NCBI RefSeq assembly: GCF_002797555.1
Contig: NZ_PGFA01000001.1
Location: forward strand, 2,108,001-2,172,000
Source of the DNA: Hymenobacter chitinivorans DSM 11115
GTDB lineage: Bacteria; Bacteroidota; Bacteroidia; Cytophagales; Hymenobacteraceae
Length of the DNA stretch: 64,000 nucleotides
Reading direction: 5' to 3'
Under the pieces are notes generated by a model. The model searched no databases. It was not told the DNA's origin and saw only the letters and a program-made list of their open reading frames with translations. The position numbers were made by a program, and so were the translations under genes. Below, piece by piece: positions 23,985 to 34,800 of the stretch (position 1 is the stretch's first letter; the number at the start of each line of letters is the position of its first letter).

Positions 23985-25280
23985 CTAAACCAGCGTAATC
24001 AGGAAGTAGCTCTTGCCTTTCTGGGCTACCAGGTACTTGTCCAGCAGGGCGGGCACGGCCGTGGCCGACTGGTCGAGGGTTACTTTCTGGCGGTTCAGCT
24101 TCACGCCGTTGTTCTGCACCATTTTGCGGGCCTCGCCTTTGCTGGCGAAGATTACGCCGTTGGTGGCCGTGCTCAGCAGGGTCAGGGCGTCGAGGTCGGC
24201 TACTGCGCTGCGGCTGATTTCGACGTGGGGCACACCGGCAAACACGTCGAGCAGGGTGGCCTCGTCGAGCGTGGCCAGGTCGCCGCCGCCGAAGAGTACC
24301 TGGGAAGCGGCCAGGGCCGCCTCAAAGGCCTGCTCGGAGTGCACCCGGATGGTGACGTCCTTGGCCAGGGCCTTCTGCAGGGTGCGCAGGTGGGGGGCCT
24401 GGGCGTGCTCGGCTTCCAGGGCTTCGATTTCGGCCTGGGTGAGCAGGGTAAACACGCGGATCAGGCGCGGGGCGTCCTCGTCCTTGCTGTTGAGGAAGAA
24501 CTGGTAGAACTGGTAGGGCGAGGTCAGGGTAGGGTCGAGCCAGACGGTGCCGGTTTCGCTCTTGCCGTACTTGGTGCCGTCGGCCTTGGTGATGAGCTGG
24601 CCGGTGAGGGCATAGGCTTTGCCCTCGCCGCCCGACATGCGCCGGATCAGCTCGGTGCCGGTGGTAATGTTGCCCCACTGGTCACTAGCGCCCATTTGCA
24701 GGGTGCAGCCCAGCTCCTTGTAGAGGTGAAAGAAGTCGTAGCCCTGCAGCAGCTGGTAGCTGAACTCGGTGTAGCTGATGCCCTCGGCGCCCGAATCCTC
24801 GTTGCCGCCGATGCGGCGCTTCACCGAGTCCTTGGCCATCATGTAGTTCACCGTCAGGTGCTTGCCTACTTCGCGCAGAAACTGCAGGAAGCCAAACTCC
24901 TTGAACCAGTCGTAGTTGTTGACCACCCGGGCGCCGGTGGGGCCGTCGTTGAAGTCGAGAAACTTCTCCAGCTGGGCCTGAATCCCGGCCTGGTTGCGGC
25001 GCAGGGCGGCTTCGTCGAGCAAATTCCGCTCGGCCGACTTGCCGCTGGGGTCGCCAATCATGCCCGTGGCCCCGCCCACCAGGGCCAAGGGGCGGTGGCC
25101 GGCGCGCTGCAGGTGCACCAGCAGCATGATGGTGGCCAGGTTGCCGATGTGCAGCGAGGAAGCCGTGGGGTCGAAGCCGATGTAGCCGGTGATGGGCGCG
25201 TTCTGGCGCAGATGCTCGTCGGTGCCGGGCATCATGTCGTGAAACATCCCGCGCCAGCGGAGCTCTTCTAGTAAGTCCAA
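23985..25280 (-). CDS. tyrS: Tyrosyl-tRNA synthetase
   Basis: TyrS charges tRNA-Tyr. The 431 residues show the class I HIGH motif variant HIGN ([20 protein letters not shown]), the tyrosine-binding region ([20 protein letters not shown]), the KMSKS-equivalent [10 protein letters not shown], and a C-terminal S4 RNA-binding domain ([20 protein letters not shown]). The start is TTG at 25278-25280 (then [20 protein letters not shown]), which gives the usual N-terminus. Two bases upstream begins a repeat arm of the tyrS-holA intergenic element. It is divergent from holA. Confidence 0.97.
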   Translation of the reverse strand: MDLLEELRWRGMFHDMMPGTDEHLRQNAPITGYIGFDPTASSLHIGNLATIMLLVHLQRAGHRPLALVGGATGMIGDPSGKSAERNLLDEAALRRNQAGIQAQLEKFLDFNDGPTGARVVNNYDWFKEFGFLQFLREVGKHLTVNYMMAKDSVKRRIGGNEDSGAEGISYTEFSYQLLQGYDFFHLYKELGCTLQMGASDQWGNITTGTELIRRMSGGEGKAYALTGQLITKADGTKYGKSETGTVWLDPTLTSPYQFYQFFLNSKDEDAPRLIRVFTLLTQAEIEALEAEHAQAPHLRTLQKALAKDVTIRVHSEQAFEAALAASQVLFGGGDLATLDEATLLDVFAGVPHVEISRSAVADLDALTLLSTATNGVIFASKGEARKMVQNNGVKLNRQKVTLDQSATAVPALLDKYLVAQKGKSYFLITLV

Positions 25281-25282
25281 GA

Positions 25283-25456
25283 GGTGAAGTTGTGAAGTTG
25301 TGAAGTTGTGAAGGCCAAGCGCGGGGGATACGGCCCGATTGGCTCCCGGGAAGGTGCAAAGGTAAAAGAGCGGTGGTACATTTGCGGTACGAATGGTGGA
25401 CGGCTGGCTGCACGTGCCCGGCCCACTTCACAATTTCACAACTTCACAACTTCACC
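25283..25456. repeat. Start-to-start inverted repeat between divergent tyrS and holA
   Basis: The left arm GGTGAAGTTGTGAAGTTG... (25283-25313) starts 2 nt from the tyrS start. The right arm (25424-25456), its reverse complement with about one mismatch, ends 1 nt before the holA start. The 110-nt centre holds both promoters. Because the genes diverge, this element cannot be a terminator. Confidence 0.8.
25357..25384. promoter_or_regulatory. Divergent promoter elements for tyrS and holA
   Basis: CAAAGGTA (25357-25364) is TACCTTTG on the minus strand, pointing to tyrS. TACATTTG (25377-25384) points to holA. Both are perfect TAnnTTTG -7 elements, 12 nt apart, so the two start sites may compete. 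No ideally spaced TTG was found for either. Confidence 0.55.
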
Positions 25457-25457
25457 C

Positions 25458-26510
25458 TTGCTGTCCACTCCCGACGAAATTCTGCAGCAGCTGCGCCAGC
25501 GGCACTACGCGCCCGTGTACTTCCTGCAAGGGGAGGAGCCCTACTACGTGGACTATATTGCCGACATCCTGGAAAAGCACGTGCTGCCCGAGCACGACCG
25601 GGGCTTCAACCAGGTGGTGCTCTACGGCAAGGATACCGACGTGGCCACCATTCTGGGCCAGGCCCGGCGCTTCCCGATGATGGCCGAACGCTCGGTCGTC
25701 ATTGTCAAGGAAGCCCAGGCCGTGGCCGATTTGGAGACGGAAAAGACGTTTCCCTTTTTGGAAGCCTACCTCAAAAACCCGCTCACGACGACGGTGCTCG
25801 TGTTCTGCTACAAGCACAAGACCCTGGACGCGCGCAAAAAGCTGGGCAAGCTGCTGGCCGAAAAGGCGGTGGTGATGACCAGCAAGAAGCTCTACGACAA
25901 CCAGGTGCCGGCCTGGATTACGAGCTACGTGCGCGGCAAAAAGCAGCAGATAACCGGGCAGGCCACGGCCATGCTGGCCGAGTACATCGGCACCGAGCTG
26001 GGCCGCCTGACCAACGAAATCGACAAGCTGCTGCTCAACGTGCCCGCCGGGCAGGCCATCGACGAGGAGCTGGTGCAGCGCATGGTGGGCATCAGCAAGG
26101 ACTACAACATCTTTGAGCTGCAGAAGGCCCTGGTGCAGCGCGACGTGCTCAAAGCCAACCGCATCCTCTCGTACTTCGAGGCCAACCCCAAGGCCAACCC
26201 GCTGATTCCGAACCTGACCCTGCTCTTTGGCTTCTTTACCAAGCTGCTCGTGCTCCACCAGCGCGGCAACCCCTCGGACGCCGACTTTAAAAAGCTGGGC
26301 ATCATGAACTCCTTCGCCCAGAAGGAGTACAGCCAGGCCCTGCGGGTGTACGACTTCGGCCGCACCCGCGACATTATTCACCTGCTGCGCCGGGCCGATT
26401 TGCAAAGCAAGGGCGTGGAAAGCGGCTCGATGAGCGACGGGGAAATTTTGCGCGAGCTGGTATTTTTGATTCTGCACCCCGTGCCGCTGAGCGCCGTAAC
26501 GGGCAGCTAG
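25458..26510 (+). CDS. holA: DNA polymerase III delta subunit
   Basis: HolA is the clamp-loader subunit that opens the beta clamp. The 350-residue product shows the family's opening (DEILQQLRQRHYAPVYFLQG followed by EEPYYVDYIADILEKHVLP), RRFPMMAERSVVIVKEAQ, YIGTELGRLTNEIDKLLLN and FELQKALVQRDVLKANRILS. The start is TTG at 25458; there is no ATG before the conserved region except far upstream through the promoter. It is divergent from tyrS and separated by the repeat element. Confidence 0.92.
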   Translation: MLSTPDEILQQLRQRHYAPVYFLQGEEPYYVDYIADILEKHVLPEHDRGFNQVVLYGKDTDVATILGQARRFPMMAERSVVIVKEAQAVADLETEKTFPFLEAYLKNPLTTTVLVFCYKHKTLDARKKLGKLLAEKAVVMTSKKLYDNQVPAWITSYVRGKKQQITGQATAMLAEYIGTELGRLTNEIDKLLLNVPAGQAIDEELVQRMVGISKDYNIFELQKALVQRDVLKANRILSYFEANPKANPLIPNLTLLFGFFTKLLVLHQRGNPSDADFKKLGIMNSFAQKEYSQALRVYDFGRTRDIIHLLRRADLQSKGVESGSMSDGEILRELVFLILHPVPLSAVTGS

Positions 26511-26715
26511 CCGGAGGTTACGGGCTTGCCACTAGGAGCTTATGATTTGCGGGGCCGGAAAACCTCGACGGTAGGTTTTCTCGTTTAGGGTAGAGCATGG
26601 CCAGAAATACCCGTTTTACGGGCCGGAAAGCGGATTTTCGTCCAAGCTCGACCATACCAGCAGCCGGAAAGCCGTACCTTGTGCCAAGCATTTCCCGTGC
26701 TGAAAATTTAGCTGC

Positions 26716-28467
26716 ATGTTAGATACCCCTGCTTCTGCTTCCTCCCACCAGTCTGCGGCCCTGCCCAAGCTGCCCAAAGTGCCTTCCGGCATTGATGGCC
26801 TGGACGAAATAACGGAAGGAGGCCTGCCGCTGGGCCGCCCGACCCTGGTGTGCGGCAGCGCCGGCTGCGGCAAAACCCTGATGGGCATCGAATTTTTGGT
26901 GCGCGGCATTGAGGACTACAACGAGCCCGGCGTGCTGATGACCTTCGAGGAGTCGGCGGCCGAGCTGGCGGCCAACGTCACCTCCCTGGGTTTCGACCTG
27001 GTCAAGCTGCAGGCCGAGAAAAAGCTGCGCATCGACCAGGTGCACGTCGACCGGTCCGAAATCGAGGAAACCGGCGAGTACGACCTGGAAGGGCTCTTTA
27101 TCCGCCTGGGCCACGCCATCGACTCCATCGGGGCCAAGCGCGTGGTGCTCGACACGATTGAGGCCCTGTTTTCGGGCTTTCCTAACGAGGGCGTGCTGCG
27201 CTCCGAAATCCGGCGGCTGTTTCGCTGGCTCAAGGACAAGGGCGTTACCACCATCATTACCGCCGAGCGGGGCGAAGGCACCCTCACGCGCCAGGGCCTG
27301 GAAGAGTACGTGTCGGACTGCGTGATTCTGCTCGACAACCGCGTGATTGACCAGATAACCACCCGGCGCCTGCGCATCGTGAAGTACCGCGGCAGCACCC
27401 ACGGCACCAACGAGTACCCGTATCTGATTATGGAATCCGGCATTTCGGTGCTGCCCGTCACGTCGTTGCAGCTCAACCACGAGGTGTCGGACAAGATTGT
27501 CTCCTCGGGCGTGCCGGCCCTGGACGAGATGTTCGGCCGGCGCGGCTTTTACCAGGGCAGCAGCGTACTGGTGACGGGCACGGCGGGCACGGCCAAAACC
27601 ACGCTGGCGGCCACGTTTGCCCGCGAAATCTGCCGCCACGAAGGCCGCTGCGTGTTTCTGGCCTTCGAGGAGTCGCCCCAGCAGCTGGTGCGCAACATGC
27701 AGTCGGTCAGCATCGACCTAGCCCCGTTCGTGGCCAGTGGTCTGCTCAAAATTGAGGCTACCCGCCCCACGCTCAACGGCCTGGAGCGCCACTTGGTCAG
27801 CATCCACAAGCTCATCAAGGAGTTTAAGCCCGCCGCCGTCGTTATTGACCCAATCAGCAACCTGATTTCGGTGGGCAACCTGAGCGAGGTCAAGAGCATG
27901 CTCATCCGCCTGATCGACTTTCTCAAAGTCAACAACATCACGGCCCTGTTTACGTCCCTGATCAGCGGGCGCAGCATTCAGCAGGAAATGACCGAGGAAG
28001 GCGTTTCGTCCTTGGTCGACACCTGGATCAGCGTGCGCGACCTGGAAGGCATCGGGGAGCGTAACCGCGGCATCAGCATTCTGAAGTCGCGCGGGATGAG
28101 CCACTCCAACAAGGTGCGCGAGTTTCTGGTTACCGAGCAGGGCATTCAGCTGCTCGACGTCGTGATTGGCCCGGCGGGCATCGTCACCGGGGCCGGCCGC
28201 CTGACCCAGCAGCTGCAGGAGCGGGCCCAGCTGCTGGCCGCCCAGCAGGAATTGGAACGCAAGGACCGGGAGCTGGAGCGCCGCCGCCGGGTGCTCGAAG
28301 CCACCATCGGCAACATGCGCACCGAGTTTGAGTCGGTGGAGGAGGAGCTGCGCCAGATCAACCACGAGGAGCAGGCCCGGCAGCAGGTTCTGGAGGAAGG
28401 CAAGGCCCACTTTAGCCAGCCCCAACCCCTGCAGACGCCCGGGGCGGCTCCATCACACACTTCCTAA
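26716..28467 (+). CDS. kaiC: KaiC-like double-RecA ATPase
   Basis: KaiC is a hexameric ATPase and autokinase. The 583 residues hold two RecA domains: CI (about 18-250; Walker A GSAGCGKT, catalytic TFEES) and CII (about 255-490; Walker [15 protein letters not shown]). In CII, the site equivalent to the cyanobacterial phosphorylation pair reads GVSSLVDTW with S431 and S432, so the autokinase sites look conserved as Ser-Ser. A coiled coil ([19 protein letters not shown]) follows at the C-terminus. It heads an operon with two kaiB genes and a histidine kinase; kaiA is absent, as outside cyanobacteria. Confidence 0.93.
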   Translation: MLDTPASASSHQSAALPKLPKVPSGIDGLDEITEGGLPLGRPTLVCGSAGCGKTLMGIEFLVRGIEDYNEPGVLMTFEESAAELAANVTSLGFDLVKLQAEKKLRIDQVHVDRSEIEETGEYDLEGLFIRLGHAIDSIGAKRVVLDTIEALFSGFPNEGVLRSEIRRLFRWLKDKGVTTIITAERGEGTLTRQGLEEYVSDCVILLDNRVIDQITTRRLRIVKYRGSTHGTNEYPYLIMESGISVLPVTSLQLNHEVSDKIVSSGVPALDEMFGRRGFYQGSSVLVTGTAGTAKTTLAATFAREICRHEGRCVFLAFEESPQQLVRNMQSVSIDLAPFVASGLLKIEATRPTLNGLERHLVSIHKLIKEFKPAAVVIDPISNLISVGNLSEVKSMLIRLIDFLKVNNITALFTSLISGRSIQQEMTEEGVSSLVDTWISVRDLEGIGERNRGISILKSRGMSHSNKVREFLVTEQGIQLLDVVIGPAGIVTGAGRLTQQLQERAQLLAAQQELERKDRELERRRRVLEATIGNMRTEFESVEEELRQINHEEQARQQVLEEGKAHFSQPQPLQTPGAAPSHTS

Positions 28468-28481
28468 TTCGTACGTCCGTA

Positions 28482-28814
28482 ATGGAAAATACACTGGCCA
28501 ACACGGCTTCACTTATGGACGAGGAATCCTGGGCTTTGCGCCTGTACGTCGCCGGTCAAACGCCGAAGTCGGTAACGGCCCTGGCCAACCTGAAAAAGTA
28601 CTGCGAGCAGTACCTGAAGGGCCGCTATTCCATCGAGGTCATCGACTTGCTCAAAAATCCGCAGCTGGCCGAGGGCGACCAGATCCTGGCCATTCCGACC
28701 CTGGTACGCAAAGTGCCCGAGCCCATCCGCAAGATTATCGGCGACCTGTCGAACGAGGAGCGCGTGCTGGTCGGGCTGGACATCCGCCCCCTGGGCGGTA
28801 AACCCCAGCTCTAG
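28482..28814 (+). CDS. kaiB: KaiB-like protein (first copy)
   Basis: The 110-residue product has the thioredoxin-like KaiB core: [40 protein letters not shown] and [20 protein letters not shown]. In cyanobacteria KaiB switches fold and binds the CI ring of KaiC. It starts 14 nt after kaiC, and its TAG stop is directly followed by the ATG of the second kaiB, so all are one transcript. It differs clearly in sequence from the second copy, suggesting separate partners or roles. Confidence 0.93.
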   Translation: MENTLANTASLMDEESWALRLYVAGQTPKSVTALANLKKYCEQYLKGRYSIEVIDLLKNPQLAEGDQILAIPTLVRKVPEPIRKIIGDLSNEERVLVGLDIRPLGGKPQL

Positions 28815-29147
28815 ATGGAAGCGGAAGAAGGGGCGGAACCAACAGCCGGGGCCGAGTACGTGCTGCACCTCTACATTACTGGGGCCACCCCGAACTCGAC
28901 GCGGGCCGTGCGCAACATCAAGGATATTTGCGAGCAGCACCTGAAAGGCCGCTACGAGTTGCTCATCGTGGACATTTACCAGCAGCCCGAGCTGGCCCAG
29001 CGCGAGCAGCTCATCGGCGCGCCCACGCTTATCAAGCGCAGTCCGGGTCTGGTACGCCGCCTCGTGGGCGACCTCTCGGACCGGGAGCGGGTGCTGCGGG
29101 CGTTGGGAATCACGCCGCCTGCGGCGGCCGACGAAACGAGGAGCTAA
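28815..29147 (+). CDS. kaiB: KaiB-like protein (second copy)
   Basis: The 110-residue protein keeps the KaiB core (VLHLYITGATPNSTRAVRNI, LKGRYELLIVDIYQQPELAQ, APTLIKRSPGLVRRLVGDLS) with an acidic N-terminal extension and a short C-terminal tail. It starts at the base after the first kaiB stop and its TAA overlaps the histidine kinase ATG (TAATG), so translation of the four genes is tightly coupled. Similar tandem kaiB pairs occur next to kaiC in other bacteria lacking kaiA. Confidence 0.92.
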   Translation: MEAEEGAEPTAGAEYVLHLYITGATPNSTRAVRNIKDICEQHLKGRYELLIVDIYQQPELAQREQLIGAPTLIKRSPGLVRRLVGDLSDRERVLRALGITPPAAADETRS

Positions 29148-30871
29148 TGAGGGAGCCGGTAGAAAAAAGTGCGGCCGAGCTGGCCCGCGAAAATGAGGAA
29201 CTGCGCTGCCGCCTCGAAGAAGCCGAGGAGCTCATTGAGGCCGTGCGCACCGGGGCCGTCGATGCCCTGGCCATTCAGAGTCCGGAGGGGCCGCGCATCT
29301 TCACCCTGGAAGGCGCCGACCACGGCTACCGCACCCTGATTGAGCAGATGAACGAGGGCGCCCTGCTGCTCAGCGACGACGGCACCATTCTCTACGGCAA
29401 CGCCTGCCTGGCCGGCTGGCTGGGGCGGGCCCTGGAAGAAGTCATCGGCGGCCAGCTCGATACCTTTATCCCGCTGGACTTTCACGGCTACTGGCAAGAG
29501 CTGCTGGGCAAGAGCTGGGCCGAGGGCAAGGGCAAAGGCGAATTGCCGCTGCGCAGCCAAGACGGCTCCTTGCGGCCCCTGTCGCTGTCGATGAACGTGC
29601 TGACATTTCACGAAACGCCGGTGCTGGCCGTTATTGCCACCGACTTATCGGCCCAGCAGGCCATCAAAGCCATTCAGGCCCGGGTAACGGAGCAGAACGT
29701 TGTTATTGCCCGCACCCACGAGGAGCTGAGCCGGCAGCAGGCCGCCCGTCGGGCCATTGAGCAGGCCGCGGCCGAAGCCAGCCGCATGCTGGAAGGCATT
29801 CCGCAGATTGCCTGGACCACCGACGCCCACGGCGTAACGACTTACCTCAACCACCGCTGGTTTGACTTCACCGGACCCGACACCGGGCGGGCCGTGCACA
29901 GCCAGTGGCAGGAGCACCTGTTTCCGGCCGATGTGGAAGCCAGCGACGCCCACTGGGCCGAGTGCCTGCGCACCGGGGCGGCCTTCGAAATGGAGTACCG
30001 CTTCCGCAACCAGGCCGGCGACTACCGCTGGATGCTGGGCCGGGCGTTGCCCTCGCGCAACGAGCGGGGCGAGATTGTGCAGTGGATTGGCACCTTTACC
30101 GACATCCACGAGCACAAGCTGGCCCTGGAGCGCATCGACCAGGCCCAGCGCGAGCTGCAAGATAATAACGAGCAGCTGACCCGGGCCAACGTGGACCTGG
30201 ACAACTTCATCTACACCGCCTCCCACGACCTGAAGGCGCCCATCAGCAACATCGAAGGCCTGCTGCAGGCCCTGCTGCTGGAGCTGCCCGAGCACACGGC
30301 CACCGCGGCCCCGCAGGTAGCCCCGATTCTAAGGATGATGCAGGACTCGGTGGACCGCTTCAAGCGCACCATCGAGCACCTGACCGAGGTGACCAAGCTG
30401 CAGAAGGAGCACGGCAGCTCGGCGGCTACCGTGGAGCTGGAGCGCCTGAGCAACGAAGTAACCCTGGACCTGCAGCCCCTGATTGAGGCAACCGGCGCAA
30501 TGGTGACCGTGAGCGTGGGCCAGTGCCCGACACTCTCTTTTTCGGAGAAGAACCTGCGCAGCGTTATCTACAACCTGCTCAGCAATGCCCTGAAATACCG
30601 TTCCCCGCAGCGGCGGCCCGAGGTACGGATCAGCTGCCGGTCCGAGGGCAGCTTCGTCGTGCTGCAAGTGCAGGACAATGGCCTGGGCCTAGACCTGGAC
30701 CACGACGGCAAGAAGCTCTTCGCCATGTTTCAGCGCCTGCACGACCACGTGGAAGGCTCCGGCATCGGGCTCTACATGGTCAAGAAAATCGTGGAAAACG
30801 CCGGGGGGCGCATTGAGGTGGAAAGCCAGGTAGGCGTGGGCTCCACGTTCAGCGTGTATTTTAGGCGGTAA
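29147..30871 (+). CDS. PAS-domain sensor histidine kinase of the kai operon
   Basis: The 574-residue product has an N-terminal coiled coil (AAELARENEELRCRLEEAEE), a first PAS domain (YRTLIEQMNEGALLLSDDGT), a second PAS/PAC domain (MLEGIPQIAWTTDAHGVTTY to WIGTFTDIHEHK), a HisKA domain with phospho-accepting H360 in TASHDLKAPISNIEG, and a HATPase domain (NLLSNALKY, DNGLGLD, GSGIGLYMVKK). No membrane segment is seen, so it is probably cytoplasmic. Its place directly after kaiBB suggests it reads out the KaiC state, like SasA, but it lacks SasA's KaiB-like domain. No response regulator is adjacent. Confidence 0.9.
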   Translation: MREPVEKSAAELARENEELRCRLEEAEELIEAVRTGAVDALAIQSPEGPRIFTLEGADHGYRTLIEQMNEGALLLSDDGTILYGNACLAGWLGRALEEVIGGQLDTFIPLDFHGYWQELLGKSWAEGKGKGELPLRSQDGSLRPLSLSMNVLTFHETPVLAVIATDLSAQQAIKAIQARVTEQNVVIARTHEELSRQQAARRAIEQAAAEASRMLEGIPQIAWTTDAHGVTTYLNHRWFDFTGPDTGRAVHSQWQEHLFPADVEASDAHWAECLRTGAAFEMEYRFRNQAGDYRWMLGRALPSRNERGEIVQWIGTFTDIHEHKLALERIDQAQRELQDNNEQLTRANVDLDNFIYTASHDLKAPISNIEGLLQALLLELPEHTATAAPQVAPILRMMQDSVDRFKRTIEHLTEVTKLQKEHGSSAATVELERLSNEVTLDLQPLIEATGAMVTVSVGQCPTLSFSEKNLRSVIYNLLSNALKYRSPQRRPEVRISCRSEGSFVVLQVQDNGLGLDLDHDGKKLFAMFQRLHDHVEGSGIGLYMVKKIVENAGGRIEVESQVGVGSTFSVYFRR

Positions 30872-30878
30872 GCCTGAC

Positions 30879-31712
30879 TTAATACCGTTCCTCGTTTTTC
30901 GCCGAGCTCAGGTCGAGCAGATACTCGCAGGCGGCGCGGAAGGCATCCGTCGAATCAGGGCTTTGGCGCAGCACAGCGTGGTAGCCGCTGGCCCGGTGGG
31001 CTTCCAACAGCCATTCGGCCCCGTCGAGCATCGTAATGGGTTTACAGGCAGGCATTTTCTGGAAGGAAGCAGTAGCGAGTAATTTTTCAAACTGTTGCCA
31101 CTGCGCAAACCCAAGGGTTCGGGTAGTTTCTTCGGCCCTTATGTGCGTAGCCGGGCGTCGGTACAGGGCTTCTTGGGCCAGGTAAGCCCGCCACTCAGCC
31201 GGAGTCGAGTGCTGCCGGATAATCTTGTGTTTAGCTTCTTCCCGAACCCGAACTGAGTCCACCGTTACGTCTGGTTGAACGTCGCCGTGCCTATCGGGGG
31301 GCCTGGAGAGCAGTTGGGTGCGCAAGGTTACGCCATTGGAGCTGCGGCGCAGCGTGAGTAGCACCGGCCGGTGAAAAGAGCGCATCCACAGGAAGCGGTA
31401 CAGGTCCTGTCCCAGATAGTAGTTGGAAAGTATGGGGGCCCGGAAATAAACCAGGTGGTTGGAGGCAGAAACCAATGAATACTTGCAATCCATGACACGT
31501 CCGTCCACCAGATACACAGGGGGACGTTTATCCCGCGGAATATAGTCGGGCGGCAGTGTATCCGAATTCGCAAAGTAGAAAGTAGTCGAGTCCCGCGGCG
31601 TGCCCCGCGCGTCGGAAACCGCCGGATTATGGGGGTAAGGCCCCGGGGCGGAGCAGCCGGCCGCCAGCAGGAGCAGCCCCAAAGCCAGGGGAAGAAGTCG
31701 TAGGTGCGGCAT
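30879..31712 (-). CDS. Lipoprotein, unknown function
   Basis: The 277-residue product has a lipoprotein signal (MPHLRLLPLALGLLLLAAGC, Cys at residue 20), then a Pro/Asp-rich linker (PPDYIPRDKRPPVYLVDGRV) and a mixed alpha/beta body containing a weak repeat of Trp/Phe-rich motifs. The late part, FQKMPACKPITMLDGAEWLL, looks like proteins with a DxAExxLE-type hormone-like fold but no family can be assigned. It is convergent with the kai operon and divergent from the TPR gene. Confidence 0.65.
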   Translation of the reverse strand: MPHLRLLPLALGLLLLAAGCSAPGPYPHNPAVSDARGTPRDSTTFYFANSDTLPPDYIPRDKRPPVYLVDGRVMDCKYSLVSASNHLVYFRAPILSNYYLGQDLYRFLWMRSFHRPVLLTLRRSSNGVTLRTQLLSRPPDRHGDVQPDVTVDSVRVREEAKHKIIRQHSTPAEWRAYLAQEALYRRPATHIRAEETTRTLGFAQWQQFEKLLATASFQKMPACKPITMLDGAEWLLEAHRASGYHAVLRQSPDSTDAFRAACEYLLDLSSAKNEERY

Positions 31713-31839
31713 GGCTGGTAGCAGAAGAACAAGTAGCCGGGAAGGTAGCCTTTGCCACAGTCTACACCAAACCGGCCCGTGGGTGCGTTACTCAGGGGCT
31801 AAAAGGCAGCCAGCTGCGCAACCCATTGCCTTTTTTCGC

Positions 31840-31847
31840 TACTTTTG
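31840..31847 (+). promoter_or_regulatory. -7 element before the large TPR gene
   Basis: TACTTTTG (31840-31847) is a perfect TAnnTTTG element 46 nt before the ATG at 31894. No correctly spaced TTG was found. Confidence 0.5.
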
Positions 31848-31893
31848 GCCAGTACCGGGCCGGCAGCGCCCTTTTTCCCGTAACGCCCCGTTA

Positions 31894-34800
31894 ATGAAGA
31901 TATTTCCCCGGATTGCGCTGGCCGCTTCCCTCAGCGCCGCGGCTCCCGTGGCCGCTTCGGCCCAGCAAACGCAGGTTTTTGCCTCCGACGAACGACACTT
32001 TCAGGAAGGCCTCGAACTCTTTGACCGCGGCAAGTACGGCGCCGCCCAGCAGGCCTTCCAGCGCTACTTAGACCAAACCCAGCGCCGCACCGGCGAGCTG
32101 CGCGACCGAACCACCGACGCCGAGTACTACCGCGCCATTTCGGGCCTCTACCTGTTTCACCCCGACGCCGAGGGGCAGGTGCTGGCTTTTGCCGCCAACA
32201 ACCCGGCCCACCCCAAAGCCGCCCAGGCCTTCTTTGAGCTCGGCAAGCTCTACTTCGACAAGAAGGACTACGCCAAGGCCATCGACTACCTGCAGCGCGT
32301 GGGGGCCGACAACCTGAGCGCCGAGCAGCGGGCCGAAGCCGAGTTTAAGCTGGCCTACAGCTACTTCTCCCAAAAGGAGTTCGACAAGGCCAAGCTCCTG
32401 TTTGACCGCAACAAGCAGGGCAACCACGAGTACCGCTACGCCAGCTCCTACTACGCGGGCTACCTGGCTTTCCGCGGGGGCGACTACGCCGCCGCCCGCC
32501 AGGATCTGGGCGTGGCCGAGCAGAACGACGCCTACCGCCTCGTGGTCCCGGCCATCATGAGCCAGATCTACTACAAGGAAGGCAACTTCGACGGGCTGAT
32601 TGCCTACGGCACCAAGGCCCTGGCCCAGACGCCGCCCCCGCAGAGCGCCGACGAAATTCAGCTGCTCGTGGGCGACGCCTTCTACCAGAAGCAGGACTTC
32701 AAGCAGGCCGCCGAGTACTTCGACAAGTACGCCGCCGGCCGCAAGAAGATCGAGCCCAAGGTGCAGTACAAAATCGGCTACTCGAACTACAAGATGGGCG
32801 ACTACAAGGGCGCCATCGGTAGCTTGAAGGGCGTGGCTGCCCAGCGCGACTCCCTGGGCCAGAATGCCGCCTACCACCTGGGACTGAGCTACCTCAAAAC
32901 CAACCAGAAGCAGCAGGCCCTGAACTCGTTCGACGCGGCCCGCAAAACGGCCTTCGACAAGACCATCACCGAAAACGCCACCATCAAGTACGCCCAGATC
33001 AACTACGAGCTGGGCAACACCCAGGAGGTGATTACGGCCCTGAAGGACTTCAACAAGCGGTTTCCGCGCTCCAAGAACGCCGCCGCGGCCGACGACATCC
33101 TGAGCGAGAGTTTCCTTAATTCGAGCGACTTTACCCAGGCCATCAGCTACCTCGAAGGCCTCGACGACCGCAGCACCAAGCTCAACGCCACCTACCAGCG
33201 CGTAACCTACCTGCAGGCCGCCACGCTCTACAACAACAACCAGTATTCGCAGGCTTTGCCGCTGGTCGACAAGTCCTTGAAGTATCCGCAGGACGACGCG
33301 CTGCGGGCCGCGGCCCAGGTGCTCAAGGGCGAAATCTACTCGGTAGGGCAGAAGTACCCCGAAGCCATTCAGGCCTACACCGCCGCGGCCCGCACGGCCC
33401 GCGACGGGGCCGCCGCCCAAACCGACTTCGACCAGAAAGCCCGCTACGGCCTGGGCTACGCCTACTACAACACCCAGCAGTACGCCCCGGCCCGCACCCA
33501 GTTTCAGGCCTACCTCAACGACCCGGTGGCCAAGCCCACCGACCCCAACTACTACGACGTAACCCTGCGCGTGGCCGACACCTACTACGTGGGGAAAAAC
33601 TACGCCCAGGCCCTGGAGCTCTACGACAAGGTCATTGCCGCCAACGCCGCTGACAAGGACTACGCCTACTACCAGAAAAGCGTGACCCTGGGCCTAATGG
33701 GCCGGCGCGACGAGGCCACCAAGACCCTGAGCACCCTGCTCAAAACGGCGCCCACCTCGCGCTACGCCGACGACGCGGTGTACCAGCAGGCTCAGTTCGA
33801 CTTCGAGGCCGGCGACTTCCAGCCCGCCGTCGACGGCTTCACCAAGCTGATCGTGAACCGGCCCAACAGCCAGCTGATTCCGCAGGCCCTGCAGAAGCGC
33901 GGGGTGGCCTACGCCAACCTGGGCCAGCACGACAAGGCCATTGCCGACTTCAAGCAGGTGCTCGACCAGTACCCGCGCACCAAGGCCGCCAGTACGGCCC
34001 TCTACAGCATGCAGGAAAGCTTGTCGGCCACGGGTAAAACCGAGGATTTCGACCAGTACCTGGCCCAGTTCAAGGCCCAGAACCCGGAAAGCAAGGCCAC
34101 GGAAAGCGTCGAGTTTGAGGCCGCTAAATCCTTGTACCTGGCCGAAAAGTACCCCCAGGCCATTACCCGCCTGGAATCCTACCTGAAGCAGTACCCCAGC
34201 AACGCCCTGGCTGCCGACGGCCGTTACTTCCTGGCTGATTCCTACATCAAAACCGGCAAGAAAGCCGAGGGCCTGACCCGGATGCGGGCCGTGGTAACCG
34301 AGGGCAAGAGCGAATTCGTGAACCGGGCCGTGGGCCGGGTGGCCGATTTGGAGTTTGAAGCCAAGAACTACCCCGAGGCCATTAAGTACTACAGCCGCCT
34401 GCGGGAAGTGTCGCAGAACAAGCGCGAGGTGGCCAACGCCGGCATTGGGCTGATGAAAAGCTACTACGAAACGGCTGACTACCCCAGCACCCGGCGCGTG
34501 GCCGAGGAGCTGCGCAGCGTGGCCGGCGCTTCGCTCAACGCCACCAACGCGGCCAACCTGTACTTGGGTAAAGCCAGCTACAAGGCCGGCAATTTCGAGC
34601 TGGCCCTGCCCGAGCTGACCACGGCTGCCGCCGCCACCGACGAAACCGGGGCCGAAGCCCAGTACCTGCTGGCCGACGTGCTGTATCAGCAGAAAAAGTA
34701 CCCCGAAGCCCTGGACGCGGCCTACAAGACCAACTCCTCGAACTACGAGCTGTGGCAGGGCCGGGGCTTTCTGCTGATTGCCGACATCTACACCGCCCAG

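Noticed and set aside
24225..25271. 348-codon open frame antisense to tyrS
   Set aside because: Complement of a conserved synthetase; no independent promoter or domain.
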